This document shows positions 55,020-63,957 of a stretch of DNA of 64,000 nt, one piece after another. Both the position numbers and the translations under genes were made by a program. The notes under the pieces were generated by a model. That model did no database searches and was not told where the DNA came from. It saw only the letters and a list, made by a program, of their open reading frames with translations. Origin of the DNA: DASRAA01 sp963814165 (GTDB lineage Bacteria; Acidobacteriota; Terriglobia; Terriglobales; Acidobacteriaceae). The first letter of the stretch is position 1. The number at the start of each line of letters is the position of its first letter. Where the stretch lies: the NCBI GenBank assembly GCA_963814165.1, contig CAWFBW010000004.1:62001-126000 (forward strand), in the 5' to 3' direction.

Positions 55020-56423
55020 ATGACCAACCGCGGTGTTCTGCTGGCCGTCTTCGCAATCATGCTTGCGGCACTCGGTTCGCGCGCGCAAACGACACAGCCA
55101 ACTGCCATGCCGGCAAAAGCAACTTCCGCCGCGTGGACCGACGCGCGCAAGGCTGAGATGGCGGCGAACGTTCGCGGGCAACTTCTTCACGCCTGGCAAG
55201 GCTACCGGCAATATGCCTGGGGACACGACGAGCTGCGTCCGCTGAGCAAGGGATTCAAGGACTGGTACGGCACATCGCTCTACATGACGCCGGTAGATGC
55301 GCTCGACACGCTCATCCTGATGGGGTTGACCGAGCAGGCCGACCAGGCGCGCGAACTCGTCGTGAAGGACCTATCGTTCGACCAGGACATCTACGTCAAG
55401 AATTTCGAGATCACGATTCGCATGCTCGGCGGACTGCTCAGCAGCTACCAGCTTACGGGCGACAAGCGTCTGCTGGCGCTGGCCGAAGACCTGGGCAAGC
55501 GCCTGCTGCCTGCGTTCAACTCGCCGACCGGACTTCCGTACGTCTACGTAAACCTCAAGACCGGCGCGGTGCGCGGCGTTGAAACCAATCCTGCCGAGGC
55601 GGGAACGCTGCTGCTGGAGTTCGGCACGTTGAGCAAGCTGACCGGCAAGCCGGTGTATTACGACAAGGCCAAGCGCGCGCTGGTGGAGGTTTACAACCGG
55701 CGCTCGGCCATTGGGCTGGTCGGCGGAAGCATCAACGTCGAGACCGGCAAGTGGACCGACACCGACTCGCATATCAGCGGCGGCATCGATTCGTACTACG
55801 AGTATCTGTTCAAGGCGTGGCGGCTCTTCGGCGATGAAGACTGCCTGCGCATGTGGAAGGCGAGCATCACCAGCATCAATCAGTATTTGGCCGATGAGTC
55901 GCACGATGGCCTGTGGTACGGCCACGCCGACATGAACACTGGCAAGCGGGCGGCCACAGAGTTTGGGGCGCTGGATGCGTTCTTCCCCGCGGTGCTGGCG
56001 CTTTCTGGCGATATGCCGCGCGCCGAGAAGCTGCTCGACTCCTGCTACAAGATGTGGACCGCCTACGGCATCGAGCCGGAGAGCTTCGACTACGCCACGA
56101 TGAAGGCGACGATCCCCAAGTACGAATTGCGGCCCGAGATCATCGAGTCCACCTATTACGTCTATTTCTTCACTGGCGACTCGCGGTACTTGCAGATGGG
56201 GCAGACCTATTACGATTCGCTGGTCAAGAACTGCCGGACGGAGTCGGGCTTCGCGGCACTGAGCAGCGTAATCACCATGGAAAAGAAAGATGCGATGGAG
56301 AGCTTCTTCCTCGCCGAAACCCTGAAATATCTCTACCTGCTTTACGCTCCCAAATCGACACTCGACCTGAACAAAGTGGTGTTCAACACCGAAGCCCATC
56401 CGCTGCGCCGAACCTGGAAGTGA
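55020..56423 (+). CDS. Glycoside hydrolase family 47 (alpha-1,2-mannosidase)
   Basis: This 467-residue secreted enzyme (signal LAVFAIMLAALGSRAQ) shows GH47 hallmarks: YRQYAWGHDELRPLSKGFKD, SLYMTPVDALDTLILMGL, FEITIRMLGGLLSSYQLTGD, and the C-terminal ETLKYLYLLYAP and FNTEAHP. GH47 enzymes trim alpha-1,2-mannose from glycans and are best known from eukaryotic secretory pathways; bacterial members are few. It is probably exported to act on external mannose-rich polymers. Its place between cutC and a small membrane gene, with a sugar transporter 600 bp on, suggests sugar scavenging. Confidence 0.93.
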   Translation: MTNRGVLLAVFAIMLAALGSRAQTTQPTAMPAKATSAAWTDARKAEMAANVRGQLLHAWQGYRQYAWGHDELRPLSKGFKDWYGTSLYMTPVDALDTLILMGLTEQADQARELVVKDLSFDQDIYVKNFEITIRMLGGLLSSYQLTGDKRLLALAEDLGKRLLPAFNSPTGLPYVYVNLKTGAVRGVETNPAEAGTLLLEFGTLSKLTGKPVYYDKAKRALVEVYNRRSAIGLVGGSINVETGKWTDTDSHISGGIDSYYEYLFKAWRLFGDEDCLRMWKASITSINQYLADESHDGLWYGHADMNTGKRAATEFGALDAFFPAVLALSGDMPRAEKLLDSCYKMWTAYGIEPESFDYATMKATIPKYELRPEIIESTYYVYFFTGDSRYLQMGQTYYDSLVKNCRTESGFAALSSVITMEKKDAMESFFLAETLKYLYLLYAPKSTLDLNKVVFNTEAHPLRRTWK

Positions 56424-56435
56424 GAGAATTCGAGC

Positions 56436-56846
56436 ATGGGCAATGGAAGCCATCACAGGCGAAGGTCGGCGACCAAAACTGCGGTGCAGATTGTGCTGGT
56501 GCTTGCCGTTGTGACATTTGGCGGCGCTGTCGTTCACTTTTCCTACACCGCCTACGAGTCCGGCCAGTGTTACACCGCAAATGCTGACTCTTTGTCATAC
56601 TCTGGGGAGCCGCTGCCGCGAAGGCCCATCGATTCCCGTGACTGCCGCCAGATACTTGCCAGCAGCGAAGAGCATCAACGAATCGACGCCTGTATCGCAA
56701 TTCTGGCGATCGTCCTCGCAGGTGGCGCGGCTGTGCGCTTGTCCAAGGCTAGTCACCACACCAAGCGGATAGTCCTCGTAGCCGAGGTTGCCGTGGTGAC
56801 CGTCGGCGTGGCTTACACCATCTTGTTGGCCACCGTCCTGCGGTGA
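56436..56846 (+). CDS. Small membrane protein, unknown function
   Basis: This 136-residue protein has three predicted helices: TAVQIVLVLAVVTFGGAVVH, IAILAIVLAGGAAVRLS and VLVAEVAVVTVGVAYTILLA. A cysteine-bearing periplasmic loop (GQCYTANADSLSYSGEP) lies between the first two. It follows GH47 by 12 bp. No family is recognised. Confidence 0.65.
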   Translation: MGNGSHHRRRSATKTAVQIVLVLAVVTFGGAVVHFSYTAYESGQCYTANADSLSYSGEPLPRRPIDSRDCRQILASSEEHQRIDACIAILAIVLAGGAAVRLSKASHHTKRIVLVAEVAVVTVGVAYTILLATVLR

Positions 56847-57048
56847 AGACCTGCCCGGGGAACCCTGAAAAGAACCGATTTGGCGGTTGCTTCTACATGC
56901 AGCCTCAACTAGCATTCGTGTGGGCGTGCACGCTCCGAGCTGTGACCGGTGACGGTCAGCGAGGGGGTCGAAAACCACTCGCGGAATTCCTGTTAAGATT
57001 CCCACGCTTGAGGAATACTGCGGCGCATATCTCAGCAGACAGGTGAAC

Positions 57049-58341
57049 ATGGCTATCGGAACACAGCAGTCTTCGCAGACCTACACCGCCACCGACAATG
57101 GGCAGAGCTACCGCGGCCCGCTGATCATGGTGACCACGCTGTTCTTCATGTGGGGATTTCTCACCTGCTTGAACGACATTCTTATTCCCCACCTCAAGGC
57201 AATCTTCGACCTGAATTACGCCCAGGTCATGCTGGTGCAGATGGCCTTCTTCGGGGCCTACGCGGTGTTTTCGATTCCGGCGGGCTTCATTACCGAACGC
57301 GTCGGCTACAAGCCCATGATGGTCGCCGGGCTGCTGACCATGGCCGTGGGCGCGCTGCTGTTTATTCCGGCGGCGAATGTGCCATCGTTCCCGCTGTTCC
57401 TGGCGGCGCTGATTATCCTCGCGGCCGGAATTACGGTGTTGCAGGTGGCGGCCAATCCGTACGTCGCGCTGCTGGGACCCGCCAGAACGGCGTCCTCGCG
57501 CCTGACGCTGACGCAGGCGTTCAACTCGTTTGGCACGTTCATTGCGCCGCCCATCGGCGGCATGCTTATCCTCGCCACCGCGCCGAAGACTGCCGAGCAG
57601 ATCGCAGCCTTGCTTCCGGCAGAACTGACCGCCTACCGCATCGAGCAGGCGTCGTCGGTCAAGATGCCGTACATCATCATCGCGGTGGCGCTGATTTTGC
57701 TGGCCATCGTCATCGGCCTCTTCAAGCTGCCGCACATCACCAGCGCCGAGGGCGGACACGCGGTGGTGAAGGACGACAGCATCTGGAAGCATCCCAACCT
57801 CGTGCTGGGCGCTATCGGCATTTTCACTTACGTAGGCGCCGAGGTAGCCATCGGCAGCTTCCTGGTGAACTACCTGCACGAGCCGTTTATCGCCAACCTC
57901 AATCTGGAGACGGCGGCCAAGTATCTTTCGTTCTACTGGGGCGGCGCCATGGTGGGCCGGTTCATTGGCTCGTGGGTGCTGCAGAAGATGCCTCCGCGTC
58001 AGGTTTTGGCCGCCAATGCGTTCATCGCGGCGGCGCTGGTTTGCCTGTCGATGGCATCCAACGGAAATATCGCGATGGTCAGTATTCTGGCCATCGGCTT
58101 CTTCAACTCCATCATGTTCCCGACGATCTTCACGCTGGGCATCGAGGGGTTGGGGCCGCTGACGGGCGAGGGCTCGGGAATGCTGAACACCGCGATTGTG
58201 GGCGGAGCGATTATTCCGTGGGTTCAGGGAATCATCGCTGACCGCATCGGCATCCATCATGCGTTTATCCTGCCCGCAATTTGTTACCTGTACATCGTGT
58301 TCTTCGCGATCAAGGGGACACCGAGGAAGCAGGCAGTGTAG
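57049..58341 (+). CDS. Sugar MFS transporter (FucP/GluP-like)
   Basis: This 430-residue, 12-helix permease belongs to the FucP/glucose-galactose subgroup of the major facilitator superfamily. It shows FFMWGFLTCLNDILIPHLK in helix one, the GFITERVGYKPMM loop and VLQVAANPYVALLGP in helix four, all characteristic. It should import a hexose, fucose or similar sugar by proton symport. ATG 57049 is preferred; GTG 57043 is in frame. The nearby secreted GH47 mannosidase suggests mannose or a related sugar as substrate, an inference from context. Confidence 0.9.
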   Translation: MAIGTQQSSQTYTATDNGQSYRGPLIMVTTLFFMWGFLTCLNDILIPHLKAIFDLNYAQVMLVQMAFFGAYAVFSIPAGFITERVGYKPMMVAGLLTMAVGALLFIPAANVPSFPLFLAALIILAAGITVLQVAANPYVALLGPARTASSRLTLTQAFNSFGTFIAPPIGGMLILATAPKTAEQIAALLPAELTAYRIEQASSVKMPYIIIAVALILLAIVIGLFKLPHITSAEGGHAVVKDDSIWKHPNLVLGAIGIFTYVGAEVAIGSFLVNYLHEPFIANLNLETAAKYLSFYWGGAMVGRFIGSWVLQKMPPRQVLAANAFIAAALVCLSMASNGNIAMVSILAIGFFNSIMFPTIFTLGIEGLGPLTGEGSGMLNTAIVGGAIIPWVQGIIADRIGIHHAFILPAICYLYIVFFAIKGTPRKQAV

Positions 58342-58648
58342 TTCCGCGTTTGATTGATTTGCGACGGCCGCAGGCTTCGGTCTGCGGCCGTTCTGTATTT
58401 GGGGACGGATGTTCTCGCCGGGCGTGGAAGAAGCAGATCCCTCGACTCCGCCCGAAGCGGGCTGCGGGATGACAAAGCAATTCAGGAGCGAGGCGGCACG
58501 GCACGGCTAACCCTTGCCGTTTCCAACATGGGTGGACTAGACATTCTCTACCAGAGGAATGAGTTATCCGGCACACTGTGAGGTCATGCCCCGAGGCTGG
58601 AACCATCGCAACGTGGCGGAGGCGCCTGGCAGCGTCAGCCCCACACAC
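58342..58648. other. Intergenic region between convergent units
   Basis: No credible gene. It contains the terminator of the MFS gene at its left; the remainder shows nothing I can name. Confidence 0.4.
58364..58400 (+). terminator. Rho-independent terminator of MFS gene
   Basis: ACGGCCGCAG (58364-58373) and CTGCGGCCGT (58382-58391) form a perfect 10-bp stem with an 8-base loop and a T-rich tail (TTCTGTATTT). Confidence 0.82.
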
Positions 58649-58692
58649 AAAACTCCCCGGGCGTCGCCGCTGTGGCGGGCACCCGGGGAGGG
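58649..58692 (-). terminator. Terminator of minus-strand PEP-CTERM gene
   Basis: CTCCCCGGG (58653-58661) and CCCGGGGAG (58682-58690) pair around a GC-rich inner loop. On the minus strand the stem is followed by TTTTGTG, about 35 bp after the stop codon of the gene at 58725. Confidence 0.78.
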
Positions 58693-58724
58693 AGATTCGT
58701 CCGAGATTCTAAGAAGCTGTCGGA

Positions 58725-59240
58725 CTACAGGAGTTTGCGGCGCAGGGTGCCGAACAGCGCGAGGCTGCTGGAGCCGAGCAACAGCATCGTGCCTGGTTCA
58801 GGCACACCAGAAGCCCGCACGTCCACTTCGAAATCAGCCACATTGCTGATCGGGTTTAGCTGACTGCCGTCGCTGCCGCCCAGGATCTGGAAGTAGCCAA
58901 AGTACGCTCCCAGGGGTGTGGCGCTTGGCACATCCACCGTGAACAGCACTCCCGTGTAGCTACCGCTCGGACTCAGGAAGAGCGGGAAGCTGAAGAACCC
59001 GGAATCGTCCACGGTCAGAGGAGCGTCCACGTTGAAGCTGTCGCCATTCAGGTAAATATCAGCCGAATTGGTACTCGGGGCCGCCACCGTCGCCGTGAAG
59101 CTTACGGTATTCGGAGCGAACGACGACTGCACCGGGTTGGCCAGGGTGATGGTGATGGAGTCAGCGAATGCCGATACTGACAGCAGCAGAGCTGCCGTCA
59201 GTATCAACATGGAGAGTGTGATTAGCTTTTTGCTTTTCAT
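58725..59240 (-). CDS. PEP-CTERM sorting domain protein
   Basis: This 171-residue protein has a signal peptide (LITLSMLILTAALLLSVSAFA), a single beta-sandwich-like domain rich in Ser, Phe and Asp, and a C-terminal PEP-CTERM anchor: VPEPGTMLLLGSSSLALFGT followed by RRK. It should be exported and sorted to the surface. The ATG at 59240 is chosen for the AAAGGAAAC site and signal peptide. It lies 36 bp after the large secreted DUF11 gene on the same strand, so the two are probably co-transcribed. Confidence 0.85.
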   Translation of the reverse strand: MKSKKLITLSMLILTAALLLSVSAFADSITITLANPVQSSFAPNTVSFTATVAAPSTNSADIYLNGDSFNVDAPLTVDDSGFFSFPLFLSPSGSYTGVLFTVDVPSATPLGAYFGYFQILGGSDGSQLNPISNVADFEVDVRASGVPEPGTMLLLGSSSLALFGTLRRKLL

Positions 59241-59276
59241 CGTTTTTCGTTTCCTTTTGTAATGGGCTCCCAATGC

Positions 59277-61868
59277 CTACGGCAGTGTGGCCCTGATGCT
59301 AGCACCCCAGCTTCCGCTGGTCGGGCAGGCGGTGTACGTTCCCGTGTACTTCTCCGCAACGCTCGATCCGGAAGTGCCTGCGCTGGCCGGGAAATCGACC
59401 GTCACATACGCAAAGCCTCCGCCGGGGACGAGATTGCCGATCGTCAGCGGCAAGGTGGTTGTTGTGCTGGGGATGCCGAGGGTGGCGGCCGTCAGCTTCA
59501 CATTCTGCGCCGTTCCCGTTCCGTTGTTTACCACCTTCACGGTGGCCTCATACGACCCATCATTCAGTTTGACCAGACTTGCGGTAGTAGTCAACTGCAC
59601 GGTGCCGCAAACGGTCGTCGCCGGGTCGATGGTGGTGGGGTCGTTCCCCGTCACCGGGCTGCCGGTGCCGCCGCCGCTGACGGTCGCCGAGTTGGTGACC
59701 TGAGCGGGAGCGTTGCTGGCAACGTTGACGGTTACGGTGATGGCCGGATAGCTGGAACCTTGCGCCAACGAGTCAGCGCGGGTGCAGGTCAACGTCCCGA
59801 GCGTGCAAGACCAGCCGGAGCCGCCGATGGCGGTGGCGACCAGATAGGGAGAAGGCAGCGTGTCGGTGACGGTGGTCGTCCCGAACATGAAGCCCGGCCC
59901 ATTGTTGGTGACCGTGATGGAGTAGGTTGCGCCCACCTGTCCCTGAGTGAAGTTGCCGCTGTGCGACTTGAGGATCGCGGCAACTGGCAGGATCGAGGTG
60001 CAGGACGGATACTTGAACGACGCAATGCGCGTCTGGTGGTTACCGAGACTGCCGTTGGCCTGGCTGTTGTAGTACATGTTGGTGTACCAGAAAGTGCAGT
60101 CGTCGGTAGGGTCAACGGTCATGCTGCTATAGTCGCCCCAACGGTGGCAGACTGCGCCACCGCAGTTAAAGACGCCGGAACCTTGTCCCGCGACGATGGT
60201 GGTCTCGCCCTGAGGCATGGTGTTGACCGGATCGCTTGCCAAGCGTCCCGAATAGACAACGCTGGGAAAGGTCGCGGTAGCGTCTGAGGTGCTGTAGCCG
60301 AGCGCCACGTTGCCGCCATTGTCCGCGGCAATGCTGCTCATCCAGCGATAGACAGTCGTATCGGGACGGAAGATCTGCTGTTGGATCGGGGTTGTGGCAA
60401 TGGTGCCGCCGGTGACATTGATCTGCGCCCACTGCGGTGAGGTGTTGCTGCTGTTGCTGTTGCGGGTGGTGTGGCTCACCCAGATGGATTCCGCGGAGCC
60501 AACCTTGCGGTACTGGTTCCACTGCATCATCCGGTCACCCAGACTGTCCAAGAGGTTGCTGGAAGTTGCCGGAGGCGGCTGTGGAACGATGTTCTGGCCC
60601 GGAACGGTGTAGCTAGTCTGCGAAACCACAGTCGCGGCACTGATCGAACCTCCACCAGTACACGAGCCTGCGGTTATAGTGCGAACGTTGAACGCAAAGA
60701 CACTTTGCGATTCACCGACCAAGTAAGCCGGAGTCGTGGGGGATGGTAGGTTGCTGCCTTTACCCAGCATGGTGACCGGATTCAGCGAGAAATTGGCCGA
60801 ACCGGTCAGGTAGGCCAGAGCGAAGTTCAGGGGAAGTCCGTTGTACATGTCGTTCTTGCTGAAGCTGGCGACGATTTGTCCCCTGTAGGTGCTGGCGTTC
60901 AGGAAGCCGTTGGCAGACATGTAAAGGCAGCCGTCATTCCAGTTACCGAACTTGGGATAGTCGTTGAGGGTGTTGGTCGGAACGGGCGACTGGTCGATGC
61001 GGAGGGCATAGTACCACCAGCCGCCGGAAACCGGGTCGCCGGACTTTGATACCGCCATACACTGGTAGTACGGCGCGATTGGGTTGCCACTGCCGTTGAG
61101 GGCGAAAGCAAACTGAGTGAGAATCCAGCGGTCGGCGGTCTGATCGTAAACCACGATAGGATCGCCGAAGTTGTTTACGTTGCACGGCGTGCCGATACCC
61201 TGGCCCATCCACAACGAGTTTTCCGTGAACGCGGCCAAGCGCGTGCCGGTCGCCTTGTCGTAGATGGCGAATGACTCGTTGATGGCCTCGATGTAATGGT
61301 TCAAGCCAACGGCCCCAGTGGTGTCGGGAGGGTGCCCGGCGCCGCACTGTCCGCCGTTACAATAATTGTCCAGATAGCTCATACCATCAAAATTCATGAT
61401 GGGCGCGGGAGCCTGAGCTGTGGGCGCCAAGGAAAGCGCCGGGGAGTGTGTCATCGCGGATTGCGCCATCTTACTGGTGGAAGGCGTCGGTTCGAACAGT
61501 TCAAGTTCGGGACCTTCGACCGCAGGAATCTGAGGCAGGTCGCGAACATCTCCGTCGAAGGAGCTCGGCTGAACGGGAACTGCGGGAACCAGGCGGTACG
61601 ATTTTGCTTCGTCTGCGGCGTTAGGTGCGGGAACAGACTTGCCCACTAGGCTGCTCTGGACATGACGGTTGCCCGACGGCGCTCCTCGCATGGAGGACTG
61701 CGAGGTTGCCTTAGCTTGGGAAGTTGACGATTTGGCTTTCACGGAGGTTTTGGTCGCAGCGGAAGTGCTGCCGTTCGGTTGGTTCTGGTCAGCAAACAGG
61801 CCAGTGCTCAGCAGAAGAACGACGGACACTGCCAGCACGAACCGTAGAAGCAGGGAGACACGCTTCAT
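59277..61868 (-). CDS. Large secreted DUF11-domain protein
   Basis: This 863-residue exported protein (signal LLRFVLAVSVVLLLSTGLFA) has a low-complexity Ser/Lys/Thr-rich stretch and a long central region. There, the segment CGAGHPPDTTGAVGLNHYIE and a FGDPIVVYDQTADRWILTQF pattern suggest a beta-propeller-like fold. Near the C-terminus is a DUF11 repeat (ATYSITVTNNGPGFMFGTTT, then VTDTLPSPYLVATAIGG). It ends SIRATLP without a sorting anchor. AGAGAGGAAACC precedes the ATG. DUF11 proteins are usually surface adhesins or matrix components. Confidence 0.82.
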   Translation of the reverse strand: MKRVSLLLRFVLAVSVVLLLSTGLFADQNQPNGSTSAATKTSVKAKSSTSQAKATSQSSMRGAPSGNRHVQSSLVGKSVPAPNAADEAKSYRLVPAVPVQPSSFDGDVRDLPQIPAVEGPELELFEPTPSTSKMAQSAMTHSPALSLAPTAQAPAPIMNFDGMSYLDNYCNGGQCGAGHPPDTTGAVGLNHYIEAINESFAIYDKATGTRLAAFTENSLWMGQGIGTPCNVNNFGDPIVVYDQTADRWILTQFAFALNGSGNPIAPYYQCMAVSKSGDPVSGGWWYYALRIDQSPVPTNTLNDYPKFGNWNDGCLYMSANGFLNASTYRGQIVASFSKNDMYNGLPLNFALAYLTGSANFSLNPVTMLGKGSNLPSPTTPAYLVGESQSVFAFNVRTITAGSCTGGGSISAATVVSQTSYTVPGQNIVPQPPPATSSNLLDSLGDRMMQWNQYRKVGSAESIWVSHTTRNSNSSNTSPQWAQINVTGGTIATTPIQQQIFRPDTTVYRWMSSIAADNGGNVALGYSTSDATATFPSVVYSGRLASDPVNTMPQGETTIVAGQGSGVFNCGGAVCHRWGDYSSMTVDPTDDCTFWYTNMYYNSQANGSLGNHQTRIASFKYPSCTSILPVAAILKSHSGNFTQGQVGATYSITVTNNGPGFMFGTTTVTDTLPSPYLVATAIGGSGWSCTLGTLTCTRADSLAQGSSYPAITVTVNVASNAPAQVTNSATVSGGGTGSPVTGNDPTTIDPATTVCGTVQLTTTASLVKLNDGSYEATVKVVNNGTGTAQNVKLTAATLGIPSTTTTLPLTIGNLVPGGGFAYVTVDFPASAGTSGSSVAEKYTGTYTACPTSGSWGASIRATLP

Positions 61869-62245
61869 GGTTTCCTCTCTTGATCCTTGTGCCTTGTGGG
61901 GCGCAATGTGTACTGAATTGGTTTCTCTCTGCCAAAAAACAACTGCGGCGCGAGAACGAGTTCCTGCGCCGAAATTGCGCGTCACCTGTAGAGCAGGACA
62001 AAATATTGCCTTTCCGCGAGGTGACAACTTAACCGCTTGCCAGATCCGGCAATGAGTAACCGAGCACGATAGTACTCTAGACATAGTAATTCCCCAAAGA
62101 ATTTTTATTAGTAATCTCGTATTTAAACTAAAGTCTTATCCTGTTATGTCACCTAAGTGTCGGACACGGTTGCTGTTGAGTGCTGAGATGTCGTTGATTG
62201 ATGATCTAATGGCGGGTAGAGCGTTTAAGATCTTAGGGTACAGGT
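61869..62245. other. Divergent promoter region
   Basis: About 380 bp between the DUF11 gene and the gene at 62246. The part at 62080-62150 is strongly AT-rich and likely carries promoters in both directions, but no clean -35/-10 pair stands out. Confidence 0.4.
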
Positions 62246-62686
62246 ATGCTGATGAAACTTCTTTGCTTTCGAAACTGTACGGTCACCATAGTTGTCTTGT
62301 TACTGCTTGGCCTTCTTCTTCCGGCAGCCCAAGCGCAGGCAGGCAATTCCGTACTAGGCCCGGTGGGCACCGTTTGGGGAGGCGATCACGTGGTACTGGA
62401 AGTGACTGCGGAGGGTGCAACGCTGGAGTTTGACTGCGCCAATGGGGAGATCAGCAAGCCCTTGCGGTTGGACGCTCAGGGCAACTTCAAGACTACTGGC
62501 ACGTTTATGCGTGAACATCCCGGCCCGGTCATGCGCGACGGCCCGCCGCCTGCGTCGGCAACCTTTTCCGGCTCGATTCAGAACGGCACCATGAAACTCA
62601 CGATCACCAGCGGTCCCCAGAACGAAAGTCAGGGTGAGTACGTGTTGACGCAGGGCAAACCCGGACGCGTGTTTAAGTGCAAGTGA
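62246..62686 (+). CDS. Small secreted protein, unknown function
   Basis: This 146-residue exported protein (signal VTIVVLLLLGLLLPAAQAQA) has a compact beta domain with VWGGDHVVLEVTAEGATLEF, DCANGEISKPL and SGSIQNGTMKLTITSG. The two cysteines (in FDCAN and FKCK) could form a disulfide. This resembles small domains common in Acidobacteriota secreted proteins. The start is ATG 62246 or 62252. Confidence 0.65.
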   Translation: MLMKLLCFRNCTVTIVVLLLLGLLLPAAQAQAGNSVLGPVGTVWGGDHVVLEVTAEGATLEFDCANGEISKPLRLDAQGNFKTTGTFMREHPGPVMRDGPPPASATFSGSIQNGTMKLTITSGPQNESQGEYVLTQGKPGRVFKCK

Positions 62687-62717
62687 AAAACAGTCGCCAG
62701 CAGCCGGTTGGCAGTCG

Positions 62718-63284
62718 TCAGATCAACAGATGCGGGTTCGGTTCGTTGGCAATAGCGGTAACGCCTTCAGGGAGTTGTCCGCCGTTATACTCTGCGAGGC
62801 GGTTTTTCCACTTCAAGAAGTCTGTGATGGTCTGCGGCTCGATGCGCACTTCCACCCGCCGCAGGCTGGCCAGCAGCAGGTTCATTTCTTTCATCAATCC
62901 AACATCACCTCGGAGATCAACGCGCGCGGGCTTGACGGTGAGGGCAACCTCGCGACCGCGAAGTTCGAGCAGGCCCCAGTGCTTGGGCAATTCGGTTGGC
63001 GCGATTGTTCCTGACGGCGCCAGATAGAAGCGCTGGCAACCCATACCCTCGTCCGGGTTGAGGCGGAATGGCTTCGAGGCGTCGGCGAGGAAGTCTGCCC
63101 GTGAGACTTTGCACTCCACCAGCACGGACTTGCAGAAACCCTTCCACGCGATGACATCGGGTACTTCGCCGGTGGCGCAGTATTGCTCGGAAAGAATGAT
63201 GCCGCACTTGTAAGAGCGGCGGAGCCAGTCCACGGCGCGCGCTACGAGTTGCGCGTGTCGGGCTTCGAGCGAGGACTTCGGCAT
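62718..63284 (-). CDS. PD-(D/E)xK nuclease-like protein (MmcB-like)
   Basis: This 188-residue cytoplasmic protein has a restriction-endonuclease-like core with D43 in GEVPDVIAW and E57-x-K59 in SVLVECKVSRADF, spaced as in PD-(D/E)xK enzymes. The C-terminal half is helical and charged. Relatives include the DNA-repair-associated MmcB group; a DNA-cleaving or repair role is plausible but unproved. The ATG at 63284 has a weak ribosome-binding site. Confidence 0.65.
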   Translation of the reverse strand: MPKSSLEARHAQLVARAVDWLRRSYKCGIILSEQYCATGEVPDVIAWKGFCKSVLVECKVSRADFLADASKPFRLNPDEGMGCQRFYLAPSGTIAPTELPKHWGLLELRGREVALTVKPARVDLRGDVGLMKEMNLLLASLRRVEVRIEPQTITDFLKWKNRLAEYNGGQLPEGVTAIANEPNPHLLI

Positions 63285-63531
63285 AGTTCTGTTGTAGCGC
63301 GATGCGAGCAGCTTGGGGAGTAACTGAACGAAGCCGGGTTACGGTGCGAATGTTGCGCAGAGCGTTACTACGGGGTAATTTTGACGCGAATCATGTAAGC
63401 CTCGAGCATCGCATAGGCCACGACTTCCTGAGAGATACCTAGATTCAGAGAGTTACGCATACAAGCCTGAATGGCACGCGACCTGCACTATTCATCGCCG
63501 TAAACGGAATATCTCCGTTGGAGGTCAAGTG

Positions 63532-63901
63532 ATGAATCGAGTTAAGTTCCCCCTTCTACTCGCCGTGCTGTCCACGGCGATAGCTATTCAACCGGTCGGT
63601 AGCGCAGAGTAGTTCCGCTGCACAGCAGGACCCCGCCAACCCGCCATCGGCAACGCAGACGAGCCCATCCAGTTCGGCGTCGCCTTCCATGAGCGGAGCG
63701 ATGGAATCGCAAACGTTCACCGGCAAGGTCGCGAAGTCGGGCAGCAAGTACGTGCTGAAAGACGACGCGACTCGCACCTCGTACACCCTTGACGATCAGG
63801 ACAGGGCAAAGCAGTTCGAGGGCAAGAGCGTGAAAGTGACAGGCAAACTGGACGCGGCAAGCAACACCATTATCGTTGCGAGCATCGAGCCAGGCTTGTA
63901 G
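63532..63901 (+). CDS. Secreted DUF5818-like protein, one frame break
   Basis: The ATG at 63532 behind GGAGGTCAAG starts a signal peptide (VKFPLLLAVLSTAIAIQPVG) that hits a stop after GSAE. Removing one base near 63601 instead continues through a Ser/Gln/Pro-rich linker into FTGKVAKSGSKYVLKDDATR, YTLDDQDRAKQFEGKSVKVT and GKLDAASNTIIVASIE, a small OB-like DUF5818 domain. The restored protein is about 122 residues. A strong terminator follows, confirming the unit boundary. Confidence 0.75.
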
Positions 63902-63915
63902 CAATCGAGCAGTGC

Positions 63916-63957
63916 AGGCGGGAGACGTACCTGTGGGTCTCCCGCCTGGTCTTTATT
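63916..63957 (+). terminator. Rho-independent terminator
   Basis: AGGCGGGAGAC (63916-63926) pairs perfectly with GTCTCCCGCCT (63937-63947) around a 10-base loop, followed by a T-rich tail, 15 bp after the last stop codon. Confidence 0.9.

Noticed and set aside
56956..58260. 434-codon frame opposite the MFS transporter
   Set aside because: Antisense shadow rich in Arg, Gln and His; the sense frame is a clear 12-helix permease.
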